This document shows, one piece after another, positions 44,546 through 51,777 of a DNA stretch of 64,000 nt. Position 1 is the first letter of the stretch; each line of letters opens with the position of its first letter. A program made the translations under genes and the position numbers. Under the pieces are notes generated by a model. That model was not told where the DNA came from. It saw nothing but the letters and a program-made list of their open reading frames with translations, and did no database searches. Origin of the DNA: Janthinobacterium sp. PC23-8 (lineage in GTDB: Bacteria; Pseudomonadota; Gammaproteobacteria; Burkholderiales; Burkholderiaceae_D); assembly GCF_002250505.1 (NCBI RefSeq), contig NZ_NJGY01000003.1:630660-694659 (forward strand). Direction: 5' to 3'.

Positions 44546-44682
44546 TCGCCTTCATCGTCACCGTGCGCCGTGATGGCCTGGCGCCAGCGACTTACAACGA
44601 GACGGCCATTGACAGCAGCACGGCCGTGATGAACGCGCAGACGCGGTACGGCGCCTGCAGCGTGTTCGTGCAGGTGGCATGA
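44542..44682 (+). CDS. Very small coupled protein (46 residues)
   Basis: ATG 44542 overlaps the upstream stop (AATGA). The product (MIAFIVTVRRDG...) reads as a short beta-rich chain ending one base before the next gene. Tight coupling on both sides is the evidence that it is real. Confidence 0.4.
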   Translation: MIAFIVTVRRDGLAPATYNETAIDSSTAVMNAQTRYGACSVFVQVA

Positions 44683-44683
44683 C

Positions 44684-44872
44684 ATGGCGCGCGTCGAGCC
44701 GGACCGGGCAGCGCTGCAGATTGCTCACAGCCTGCTGCGCAGCACCTGGTCACTCGACGACATGCTCAAGGTTCCCAGCCTGAAATTGGTGTTGTACGTC
44801 ACGGCGCGCCGCCACATGAAGCGCCGTGACCGGTTCGACCCGAAAAAAATGCAAGCGAACGACAACGACTGA
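44684..44872 (+). CDS. Small basic hypothetical protein
   Basis: 62 residues, helical and basic (ARRHMKRRDRFDPKKM at the end), starting one base after the preceding stop. Possibly nucleic-acid binding. Not recognised. Confidence 0.45.
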   Translation: MARVEPDRAALQIAHSLLRSTWSLDDMLKVPSLKLVLYVTARRHMKRRDRFDPKKMQANDND

Positions 44873-44894
44873 CCCATCAACAGCAGTAATTTTT

Positions 44895-45260
44895 ATGAAA
44901 GACCATCTCATGGCACAGAAAGCATTCGCCGTGTTCTTGCAAGACCTGCGCGACGGCCGCGCTCATTCGGAACTGTCCAGCATGCTCGGCGAGCTGCTGG
45001 CCAAGGTCAAGGAAACCGGCAAGGGCGGCGCCCTGAGCCTGAGCATCAAGATCAAGCCCGCCGGCCGTGGCCAGGATGTCGACAAGGTCACGATTTCGGA
45101 CGAGGTCAAGCTGACCTTGCCAAAACCCGAGCGCGGCGACGACTTTTACTGGCTCACCGAAGACAACGATCTCTCGCGCAATCACCCGAAACAAGGAAGC
45201 CTGGAGCTGCGCGAAGCTCCAGCTCCAACCCCATCCACCTTTAAGGAAGTCGCCAAATGA
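44895..45260 (+). CDS. Hypothetical early-operon protein paired with DUF2303 gene
   Basis: 121 residues (or 116 from ATG 44910). Helical N-terminal half, then beta-rich (SLSIKIKPAGRG, VKLTLPKP) and a flexible C-terminus. It overlaps the DUF2303 gene by four bases. A recurrent partner gene of DUF2303 in phage genomes, but of unknown role. Confidence 0.5.
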   Translation: MKDHLMAQKAFAVFLQDLRDGRAHSELSSMLGELLAKVKETGKGGALSLSIKIKPAGRGQDVDKVTISDEVKLTLPKPERGDDFYWLTEDNDLSRNHPKQGSLELREAPAPTPSTFKEVAK

Positions 45261-46150
45261 ACCACAACACTACCTCGGGCGCTGACGCTGCGCCGACATC
45301 CGCTCCAGCCGTCGAGCATCTGCATATCGATTCGTCGGTGATCGACAAGCTGGGCGCGCTGACGGCGGCCGCCAGCGCCGTGCGGAACGTCGGCGACGCG
45401 AGCTATATCCTGGTGCCGGAAGGTTTCGAGTTGAAGGATGTCACCGCTGCGCTGGAAAAAGTGCAGGCGACTCCAAACCGCAAGGCTGGCACGGTCCACC
45501 TGGGCGACCTGGACAGTTTCCTGACGTTTGTGGGCGTGCAGGGCGCCGCCAGTGACTGCTACATCTATGCCGACCTGGACACCCGCACCCTTACTGCCGT
45601 GCTCAACGATCACCGCCATCTGGCCGACCATGAGCAGCCGGGCTGGCGTGACTTCCGCGTCACCTACAAGGCCGAGCTGAGCCGCGAGGCCACCATCTGG
45701 CTGACGCACGACAAGAAGCTGAAAGAGCAGGAAGAGTTTGCCATTTTCCTCGAAGACAACATCGCCGACGTGGTGCCGGGCGAAGGCCTGCCTACCGGCG
45801 ACACGCTGCTGGCGGTGGCGCTGACCCTGCAGGCGAAGACGGAAGTCAATTTCAGCTCGCACAAGCGCCTGGACAACGGCCAGACCCAGCTGGCCTATTC
45901 GGAAACCATCGACGCGCGCGCCCAAGGTGGCGCCATCGAGATCCCGCGTGAATTCGCCGTCGGCGCGCGGCTGTTCAAGGGTGGTCACGGCTACCGCATC
46001 AAGGCGCGCCTGAAGTACCGCCTGGGTTCCGGCAAGGTGAAGTTCTGGTACGAGCTGGACCGTCCGGAAAACGCCATCGAAGAGGCGTTCAGCGAGTACG
46101 TCGAACAGGCGCGCGCCAGCGGCTTTACGGTGCTGATGGGCAAGCCGTAA
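45257..46150 (+). CDS. DUF2303 (YfdQ-like) phage protein
   Basis: 297 residues. The order YILVPEGFELKDV, AGTVHLGDLDSFLTFV, YADLDTRTLTAVLNDH, WRDFRVTYKAELSREATIW and YSETIDARAQGG is that of DUF2303/YfdQ, found in phage early or recombination regions (E. coli YfdQ in a cryptic prophage). Biochemical function is not known. It lies between the two DGR target genes. Confidence 0.8.
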   Translation: MNHNTTSGADAAPTSAPAVEHLHIDSSVIDKLGALTAAASAVRNVGDASYILVPEGFELKDVTAALEKVQATPNRKAGTVHLGDLDSFLTFVGVQGAASDCYIYADLDTRTLTAVLNDHRHLADHEQPGWRDFRVTYKAELSREATIWLTHDKKLKEQEEFAIFLEDNIADVVPGEGLPTGDTLLAVALTLQAKTEVNFSSHKRLDNGQTQLAYSETIDARAQGGAIEIPREFAVGARLFKGGHGYRIKARLKYRLGSGKVKFWYELDRPENAIEEAFSEYVEQARASGFTVLMGKP

Positions 46151-46163
46151 CCCGGAATCAGTG

Positions 46164-46541
46164 ATGCGCCGCCCACTTCCCGCAGGCAATGTGCCGATGA
46201 TGACCGAAACCCAGCGACTACTGGCGCTGCAGCTGCGCATGGCTGTCGAGGCAGTTATCGGCGCGCCATCGGTCGACACGTTCAACACGCTGTCGAAGAT
46301 ATTTGCCGCTCTCTGCGCCTGCGGGATGGTGGGTGAGGCAATCGACCTGGCCACCGACACCATGTGCGTGATCTGCGATCGCTACGAGCGCGTGCAGCGT
46401 GTCGGCGTCAAGGAAGGCGAAGCAGCAGCGCTGCGCCTGGCCGCCGACGGCATCGACACCAAGCTGTCGATGATTCCGATCAACACGCTTCGCCGCGCGA
46501 TCACGGAAGTAGAAATCTTTTGCGCCAGCGTTGGCGCGTGA
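46164..46541 (+). CDS. Hypothetical early-operon protein
   Basis: 125 residues from ATG 46164 (ATG 46197 is an alternative). Helical with several Cys (CACGM, CVICDRY). Not recognised. It precedes the second DGR target gene by 20 bases. Confidence 0.45.
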   Translation: MRRPLPAGNVPMMTETQRLLALQLRMAVEAVIGAPSVDTFNTLSKIFAALCACGMVGEAIDLATDTMCVICDRYERVQRVGVKEGEAAALRLAADGIDTKLSMIPINTLRRAITEVEIFCASVGA

Positions 46542-46561
46542 CATCAACCAATAGGACAACC

Positions 46562-46951
46562 ATGAACACCACCACCGCAGCAGCACTTGCAACCATCCCA
46601 GCCGCCATTGGCGCAGCCTTCGCCGGCGGCATTTACGCCGGCATCATGCGCGGCGTCGACGGCGCGCCAGACGAGCACCTGGTGCTGCTGCCTGGCGCCG
46701 CCGAAGACGTCACCTGGGAGGCAGCTGACGAATGGGCCAAGGCCGAGGGCGGCGAGCTGCCGACGCGTCGCGAGCAGCGCCTGCTGTTCATCAACCTGAA
46801 AGACCAGTTTGAAGAGGACTGGTACTGGTCGAGCGAGCAGGCCGGCCCCTCTCACGCGTGGGGTCAGAATTTCTTCAATGGCGGCCAGTTCAACTACGGC
46901 TACCGCTCGTACGAGGGCCGCGCCCGCGCCGTCCGCAGATTAGAAATTTAA
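46562..46951 (+). CDS. DGR target protein 2 (C-type-lectin-fold / DUF1566-like variable protein)
   Basis: 129 residues. An N-terminal Ala-rich part, then MRGVDGAPDEHLVLL, AADEWAKAEGGELPTRREQRLLFINLKDQFEEDWYWSSEQ in parts, and the end SYEGRARAVRRLEI. It is clearly paralogous to target 1 from about residue 20 on. VR2 covers residues ~92-126 and carries Phe, Gly, Tyr and His where the template has Asn. The adjacent avd, TR and RT make this the core cassette copy. Confidence 0.88.
   Translation: MNTTTAAALATIPAAIGAAFAGGIYAGIMRGVDGAPDEHLVLLPGAAEDVTWEAADEWAKAEGGELPTRREQRLLFINLKDQFEEDWYWSSEQAGPSHAWGQNFFNGGQFNYGYRSYEGRARAVRRLEI
46837..46940 (+). repeat. VR2: DGR variable repeat VR2 (104 bp)
   Basis: Aligns to the TR with a three-base insertion in the AAC-repeat. 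13 substitutions counting the inserted codon as AAC, all at adenines. Flanks identical to TR and VR1. Confidence 0.95.
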
Positions 46952-46969
46952 CCCTTTAACCATTTCAAC

Positions 46970-47344
46970 ATGGCCAACCATACCGACCTGCCGATTTCCA
47001 AAGTTGCCTACGACCTGCTGGTGGTGGCGACCGAGCTGACCAAGAACATGCCGAGAGATTTTAAGGCATCGATTGGCAAGGAAATCCGCGACGAGTGCGT
47101 GCGATTGACGGTGCTGATCTTCCGCGCGAACGTCGCGGGCGACAAAACACCGTATCTCGACAATTTGCTCGAGCGCGCGCAGGTGATCGAGTTGCTGCTC
47201 CGGCTGTCCAGGGACTTGCGCTTTATCTCAGTCAAGCAGTATGCGGCGGCCATCGCACTGACCAGCATGATCGGCAAGCAGGCCGGCGGCTGGAAGAAAT
47301 ACACCGCATCGTCGCCTGCTGCTTCCCGGTCAAGGCCGGCTTGA
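46970..47344 (+). CDS. avd: Avd-type DGR accessory protein
   Basis: 124 residues, basic and helical throughout (about residues 5-110 form four predicted helices: LPISKVAYDLLVVATELTKN, FKASIGKEIRDECVRLTVLI, LLERAQVIELLLRLSRDLRF, VKQYAAAIALTSMIGKQ). This is the Avd four-helix bundle that forms a pentamer with the RT and template RNA in the Bordetella phage system. It lies between target 2 and the TR, the standard place. Confidence 0.85.
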   Translation: MANHTDLPISKVAYDLLVVATELTKNMPRDFKASIGKEIRDECVRLTVLIFRANVAGDKTPYLDNLLERAQVIELLLRLSRDLRFISVKQYAAAIALTSMIGKQAGGWKKYTASSPAASRSRPA

Positions 47345-47500
47345 CTGTGCGATTTTTTTAATCTGGTCGTGCCGCTGGCTCACAAGGCCACCGCTATGCG
47401 CACCGCAGTAACCACCTGGCGGCGTCCAGGCAGGCCTGGCGCAGTTTCCCCACTGATCGGCATGGCCTTCGGCGGGGCGACGTAGATAGCACGAATTGAC

Positions 47501-47601
47501 GCAGGCCGGCCCCTCTAACGCGTGGAATCAGAATTTCAACAATGGCAACCAGAACAACAACAACCGCTCGTACGAGGGCCGCGCCCGCGCCGTCCGCAGA
47601 T
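47501..47601 (+). repeat. TR: DGR template repeat TR (101 bp)
   Basis: Shares GCAGGCCGGCCCCTCT and the 3' block with both VRs. In the VR frame it reads NAWNQNFNNGNQNNNN, i.e. AAC/AAT codons wherever the targets vary. Its 3' 60 bases overlap the start of the RT frame (ATG 47542). Confidence 0.95.
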
Positions 47602-48705
47602 CATCCCGATGCGGACTTTACGCTCGAGCAGCTGGCCGTCGCGTATTTCGACTGCCGCCGCACCAAACGCAATACCCCCAGCGCCCTGGTGTTTGAGCAG
47701 CACCTGGAGCGCAACCTGATCAATCTGTTCGATGACCTGCAGGATGGCAGCTACCAGCCCGGTCAGTCGATCTGCTTCGTCGTCACGCGCCCCAAAGCGC
47801 GCGAGGTATGGGCGGCCGACTTCCGCGATCGCGTGGTGCACCACCTGCTTTACAACAAAATCTCGCCGCGCTTTTACGCCTCGTTCATCAAGGACACCTG
47901 CGCCTGCATTCCGGGCCGCGGCACGATGTACGCGGCCAAGCGGCTTGAATCGAAGATCCGCAGCGTCACGCAGAACTGGGCCCGGCCCGCCTTCTACCTG
48001 AAGTGCGACCTGGCCAACTTCTTTGTCGCCATCGACAAGGACGTGCTGCGCGGGCAGATCGCCGCACGCGTCAGCGAGCCGTGGTGGCTGCGCCTGGCCG
48101 AAACGATCCTGCTTCATGACCCACGCGAGAACTACCAGCTGCGCGGCGCGCCCGAGCTGCTGGCGCGCGTGCCGGCGCACAAGCGCCTGGTCAATCAGCC
48201 GGCTCACTTGGGCCTGCCGATCGGGAACTTGTCGAGCCAGTTCTTTGCAAATATTTATCTGGATGCGCTGGACCAGCACGCCAAGCACCGCATCGGCGCC
48301 AAGCATTACATCCGCTACGTCGACGACTTCCTGCTGCTGCACGAATCGCCACAGTGGCTGGGCGCGGCACTGGCCAGCATCAACGAGTTCCTGCCCCGCG
48401 TGCTGCACGCCAACCTCAATCCCACCAAGACAATCCTGCAGCCGATTGCGCGCGGCGTCGACTTCGTCGGCCAGGTCATCAAGCCCTGGCACAGCCGCAC
48501 GCGACGCCGCACCGTGCACGAGGCCACCAGCCGCATTGCTGGCATCCCGGCCGCTGATGTGTTCGCGGCGGCCAACAGCTACTTCGGCCTGCTGCGCCAG
48601 GCGGACAGCAGCCACGCCGACCGTGCGGCGCTGGCGCGCGCGGTGATGCGGCGCGGGCATTGCGTCAACGGAGCGCTTACACAAACCTATAGGAAATCAC
48701 GATGA
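47542..48705 (+). CDS. DGR reverse transcriptase
   Basis: 387 residues. Motifs in order: YLKCDLANFFVAID (catalytic Asp), IGNLSSQ (residues 227-233; the I/L/V-G-x3-SQ form typical of DGR enzymes, replacing QGxxxSP of intron RTs), YVDD (259-262) and a C-terminal PTKTILQPIARGVDFVG. There is no intron maturase or endonuclease domain. The only ATG start, 47542, is inside the TR, so the first 20 codons (MATRTTTTARTRAAPAPSAD) are template sequence; no later in-frame ATG occurs before the conserved core. It copies TR RNA with errors at adenines. Confidence 0.93.
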   Translation: MATRTTTTARTRAAPAPSADHPDADFTLEQLAVAYFDCRRTKRNTPSALVFEQHLERNLINLFDDLQDGSYQPGQSICFVVTRPKAREVWAADFRDRVVHHLLYNKISPRFYASFIKDTCACIPGRGTMYAAKRLESKIRSVTQNWARPAFYLKCDLANFFVAIDKDVLRGQIAARVSEPWWLRLAETILLHDPRENYQLRGAPELLARVPAHKRLVNQPAHLGLPIGNLSSQFFANIYLDALDQHAKHRIGAKHYIRYVDDFLLLHESPQWLGAALASINEFLPRVLHANLNPTKTILQPIARGVDFVGQVIKPWHSRTRRRTVHEATSRIAGIPAADVFAAANSYFGLLRQADSSHADRAALARAVMRRGHCVNGALTQTYRKSR

Positions 48706-48863
48706 TGTACGACCTCGCCCGCGTTGAGCGACAACATCTGGACAACAATAAAGCGCCAGTGTTTTCGTTGATCCGCAAGCGCTGCGCCTGCGGCAAGGCC
48801 AGCACGGCACGCCAGCTGCGCCAGTACGGCCGTTGCATAACCTGCGTCCGGAGCGCGCCATGA
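48702..48863 (+). CDS. 53-residue protein with four-cysteine zinc-binding pattern
   Basis: ATG 48702 overlaps the RT stop and the TGA (48861-48863) overlaps the methylase ATG, so it is coupled at both ends. The C-terminal half has CACGKAS...RCITC, a CxC-x(n)-CxxC zinc-ribbon-like pattern. Small nucleic-acid-binding or adaptor protein; function unknown. Confidence 0.5.
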   Translation: MMYDLARVERQHLDNNKAPVFSLIRKRCACGKASTARQLRQYGRCITCVRSAP

Positions 48864-49714
48864 CGACGGTGATCAATCCCGCGCTGCGCTACCACGGCGC
48901 CAAGTTCCGGCTTGCACCCTGGATCCTGTCATTCTTTCCTGAACACACATGCTATGTCGAGCCATTCGGCGGCGCCGCCGGCGTGCTGCTGCAGAAGCCG
49001 CGCGTGTACGCCGAGGTGTACAACGACCTCGATTCGGGAGTGGTGAATTTTTTTGCCGTGCTGCGCGATCCAGTGCTGCGCCAGCAGTTGATTGAGGCGC
49101 TGGTGTGCACGCCATATGCGCGCGCCGAGTTCGAGCAAGCGTGGCTGCCGACGACCGACCAGGTCGAACTGGCGCGTCGCCTCTGCATTAGGGCACAGAT
49201 GGGCTTCGGCAGCGCCGGCGCCACCAAGGGTCACACCGGGTTTCGCATCGACACCAAACGTGAGTACGGTACCGCGCAGCACCTGTGGGCCACCTATCCC
49301 GCGTCGATCGCAGCAGCTGGCCAGCGAATGTCCGGCGTGCTGATTGAAAATCGGCCGGCGCTGGAGGTAATGCGGAAGCATGACACTCCGAGCACGCTTC
49401 ATTTTGTCGATCCGCCATACATGCACGAGACCAGGGTGATGACTGGCAGCCAGCGTACTTACAACCACGAGTTGACGAACCTCGACCATGTCGAGCTGCT
49501 CGACGGGCTGCTCGAGCTGGAAGGTTTTGTGGTCCTCAGTGGATACGACTCGCTGCTGTATCGAGGCCGTCTCGACGGTTGGATCCGCCACACCACGACG
49601 GCACGCATCAGCGCCGCACGCGGAACGGCCATCCGCGAGGAAATGGTCTGGCTAAATCCGCGCTGCGCCGCCGCGCTCAGTCACGAAGCAGTGCAAGGGA
49701 GGATGTTTGCATGA
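48860..49714 (+). CDS. DNA adenine-N6 methyltransferase, D12 (Dam-like) class
   Basis: 284 residues. YHGAKFRLAPWI at the N-terminus, VEPFGGAAGVLL (SAM binding), NDLDSGVVNFF and the catalytic FVDPPY (184-187) are the D12-class motifs. No restriction partner is nearby, so it is a solitary phage methylase, probably shielding phage DNA from host nucleases. It starts on the ATGA of the Cys4 gene. Confidence 0.88.
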   Translation: MTTVINPALRYHGAKFRLAPWILSFFPEHTCYVEPFGGAAGVLLQKPRVYAEVYNDLDSGVVNFFAVLRDPVLRQQLIEALVCTPYARAEFEQAWLPTTDQVELARRLCIRAQMGFGSAGATKGHTGFRIDTKREYGTAQHLWATYPASIAAAGQRMSGVLIENRPALEVMRKHDTPSTLHFVDPPYMHETRVMTGSQRTYNHELTNLDHVELLDGLLELEGFVVLSGYDSLLYRGRLDGWIRHTTTARISAARGTAIREEMVWLNPRCAAALSHEAVQGRMFA

Positions 49715-51258
49715 GGCGCGACAATTTCACCATTCCGCTCGATCTCGGCAGCGAGCTGCTGATCGACAACTTTGCCGGTGGCGGTGGCGCGTCTGAAGGG
49801 ATCGAGCAGGCGTTTGGCCGCCCAGTCGACGTCGCGATCAACCATAACGGCGAGGCGCTGGCCCTGCATGCCGCCAACCATCCGCATACCGCTCACTACC
49901 AAGAGGACGTGTTCGCCGTGCACCCAGGCTTTATCACTGGCAACCGTCCTATCGGCCTGGCCTGGTTCAGCCCTGACTGCAAGCACCATAGCAAGGCCAA
50001 GGGCGGGAAGCCGCGGGAAAAGAAGATCAGGGGCCTGGCCTGGGTGACGCTCAAGTGGGGCGCATTCCAGATGCCTCGCTGCATCGCCCTGGAAAACGTC
50101 GAGGAATTTCTCGACTGGGGCCCGCTGGACGACGAGGGCAACCCGATCGCCAGCGCGAAGGGGCGCACCTTCGCGGCATTTATCGATGCGCTGTCGACAG
50201 GCCTCGCCGCCGAGCATCCGGACGTGCCGGAAATATACGAGGCGCTGGGCGCCGACTTCCCGATGGAGCGCCTGTATCGCGGTCTTGGCTACAAGGTTGA
50301 ATACAAGATCCTGCGCGCCTGCGACTTCGGCACCCCGACTATACGCAAGCGGCTTTTTGTGTTCGCGCGCCGCGACGGCCTGGCCATTAGCTGGCCGGTA
50401 CCGACGCATGGTAATCCGAAGTTGAGCGGGTTCGCCAAGTCCGGTTTGAAGCCCTGGCTGACAGCCGCCGATTGCATCGACTGGTCGCTCCCGTGCCCCA
50501 GCATTTTCACGCGCAAGAAGCCGCTGGCCGACAAGACGCTGGCGCGCGTGGCCAAGGGCGTGATGAAGTATATCGTCAACGCCGAAGACCCTTTTATCGT
50601 GCCGGCCGCCGCCGCGCCGTTCCTGACGGAGCATGCGAACGGCTCCACCCAGCGCAACTTCAGCGCGGCCGAACCGCTGCGCACGCAATGCGCCGAAATC
50701 AAGGGTGGCCACTTCGCCCTGGTGAGCGCGATGCTGGCGAAGCACTACAGCGGCGTCGTCGGCACGGCGGTGACGGTACCGTTCGGCACGGTCACCACAT
50801 CGGATCACCATTCCGTGGTGGCCAGCACCATCGTCAAGCTGCGCAACAATCAGTTTGCCCAGGACGTGCTGCAGCCCATCCCGACGCTGACGGCCGGCGG
50901 CGGCCACGTAGCCGAGGTCCGCGCCTTCCTGATCAAGTATTACAGCGAAGGTGGCCAGGATCAGTCGCTGACCGATCCGATGCATACCATCCCCACCAAG
51001 GATCGCATCGGGCTGGTGACCATTCGCGGCGAAGACTATGCCATCGTTGACATCGGCATGCGCATGCTGACGCCACGCGAGCTGGCACGCGCCCAGGGCT
51101 TCCCGGAGACCTACATTCTCGACCTGGTGCATAACGGCAAAAAACTGTCGAAGGAGGCGCAGGTGCGCATGATCGGCAACAGCGTTTGCCCGCCGCTGGC
51201 GCGCGCCCTGGTGGCCGCCAATTTCCAACACGAACAACAGTTTGCGAGGGCTGCATGA
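49711..51258 (+). CDS. DNA cytosine-C5 methyltransferase
   Basis: 515 residues from ATG 49711 overlapping the adenine methylase stop. LLIDNFAGGGGASEG (motif I), FSPDCKHHS (motif IV with PDC in place of the usual PCQ but the catalytic Cys kept), ENVEEF (VI), IRKRLFVFAR (VIII) and VRMIGNSVCPPLARALV (X) are present, with a long target-recognition region between VIII and IX. PDC variants are known among phage enzymes. No cognate nuclease is seen. Confidence 0.88.
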   Translation: MRRDNFTIPLDLGSELLIDNFAGGGGASEGIEQAFGRPVDVAINHNGEALALHAANHPHTAHYQEDVFAVHPGFITGNRPIGLAWFSPDCKHHSKAKGGKPREKKIRGLAWVTLKWGAFQMPRCIALENVEEFLDWGPLDDEGNPIASAKGRTFAAFIDALSTGLAAEHPDVPEIYEALGADFPMERLYRGLGYKVEYKILRACDFGTPTIRKRLFVFARRDGLAISWPVPTHGNPKLSGFAKSGLKPWLTAADCIDWSLPCPSIFTRKKPLADKTLARVAKGVMKYIVNAEDPFIVPAAAAPFLTEHANGSTQRNFSAAEPLRTQCAEIKGGHFALVSAMLAKHYSGVVGTAVTVPFGTVTTSDHHSVVASTIVKLRNNQFAQDVLQPIPTLTAGGGHVAEVRAFLIKYYSEGGQDQSLTDPMHTIPTKDRIGLVTIRGEDYAIVDIGMRMLTPRELARAQGFPETYILDLVHNGKKLSKEAQVRMIGNSVCPPLARALVAANFQHEQQFARAA

Positions 51259-51563
51259 GAATTTACATCGCGGGACCGATGACCGGTCGATCGCAGTTCA
51301 ACTATCCGGCGTTTCACCAGGCAGCGACGCTGCTGCGCGCCGCCGGCCATGTCGTGATCAACCCGGCCGAGAACCCGGCGCCAGCGTGCGGCAGCTGGAT
51401 CGGCTACATGCGCATGAGCGTGGCCCAGGTGGCCAGCGTCGACTGTCTGGTGATGCTGCCAGGCTGGCCACGCAGCAAGGGCGCACGCATAGAATTCATC
51501 CTGGCCAAGCTGCTCGGTCTCGACACCTACCCACTGAAGAAAAAAGGGACCATTCCGGTATGA
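51255..51563 (+). CDS. DUF4406 protein (nucleoside deoxyribosyltransferase-like fold)
   Basis: 102 residues. MRIYIAGPMTGR...NYPAFHQAATLLRAAGHVVINPAE is the DUF4406 signature, distantly related to nucleoside 2-deoxyribosyltransferases. A nucleotide-linked role is possible. Coupled to the cytosine methylase by ATGA. Confidence 0.8.
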   Translation: MRIYIAGPMTGRSQFNYPAFHQAATLLRAAGHVVINPAENPAPACGSWIGYMRMSVAQVASVDCLVMLPGWPRSKGARIEFILAKLLGLDTYPLKKKGTIPV

Positions 51564-51775
51564 GCGCGACATTCCTTGAGCAGACAGAAATATACGAACT
51601 GACGGGCCGAAAGCTTAAAAGTCTGCAGGTCGCCGCACTTAAAAATATGGGTATACCATTTTTTATCAATGCGATCGGGCGTCCGGTCGTGCTGCGGAAG
51701 ACCATAGAGGGCAGGGCCACTGCAGCGCCGCCAGAAAAAACGCCTTGGGTACCACCTGGCTTGAGGGCGAAGTAA
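51560..51775 (+). CDS. DUF4224 protein, possible excisionase-type partner of integrase
   Basis: 71 residues. FLEQTEIYELTGRKLKSLQVAALKNMGIPFF...RPVVLRKTI is the DUF4224 pattern, a small winged-helix-like protein usually encoded directly before phage integrases. Its place two bases before the integrase gene fits a recombination directionality or accessory role (inference). Confidence 0.7.
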   Translation: MSATFLEQTEIYELTGRKLKSLQVAALKNMGIPFFINAIGRPVVLRKTIEGRATAAPPEKTPWVPPGLRAK

Positions 51776-51777
51776 GC

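Noticed and set aside
47345..47500. Possible third variable region or extra coding segment between avd and TR
   Set aside because: The stretch has no second copy of the TR flanks and no coding frame; it probably belongs to the template RNA leader.
47496..47696. Open frame reading MTQAGPSNAWNQNF through the template repeat
   Set aside because: It is the TR read in the target-gene frame; the continuation past 47601 overlaps the RT in another frame and has no ribosome binding site.
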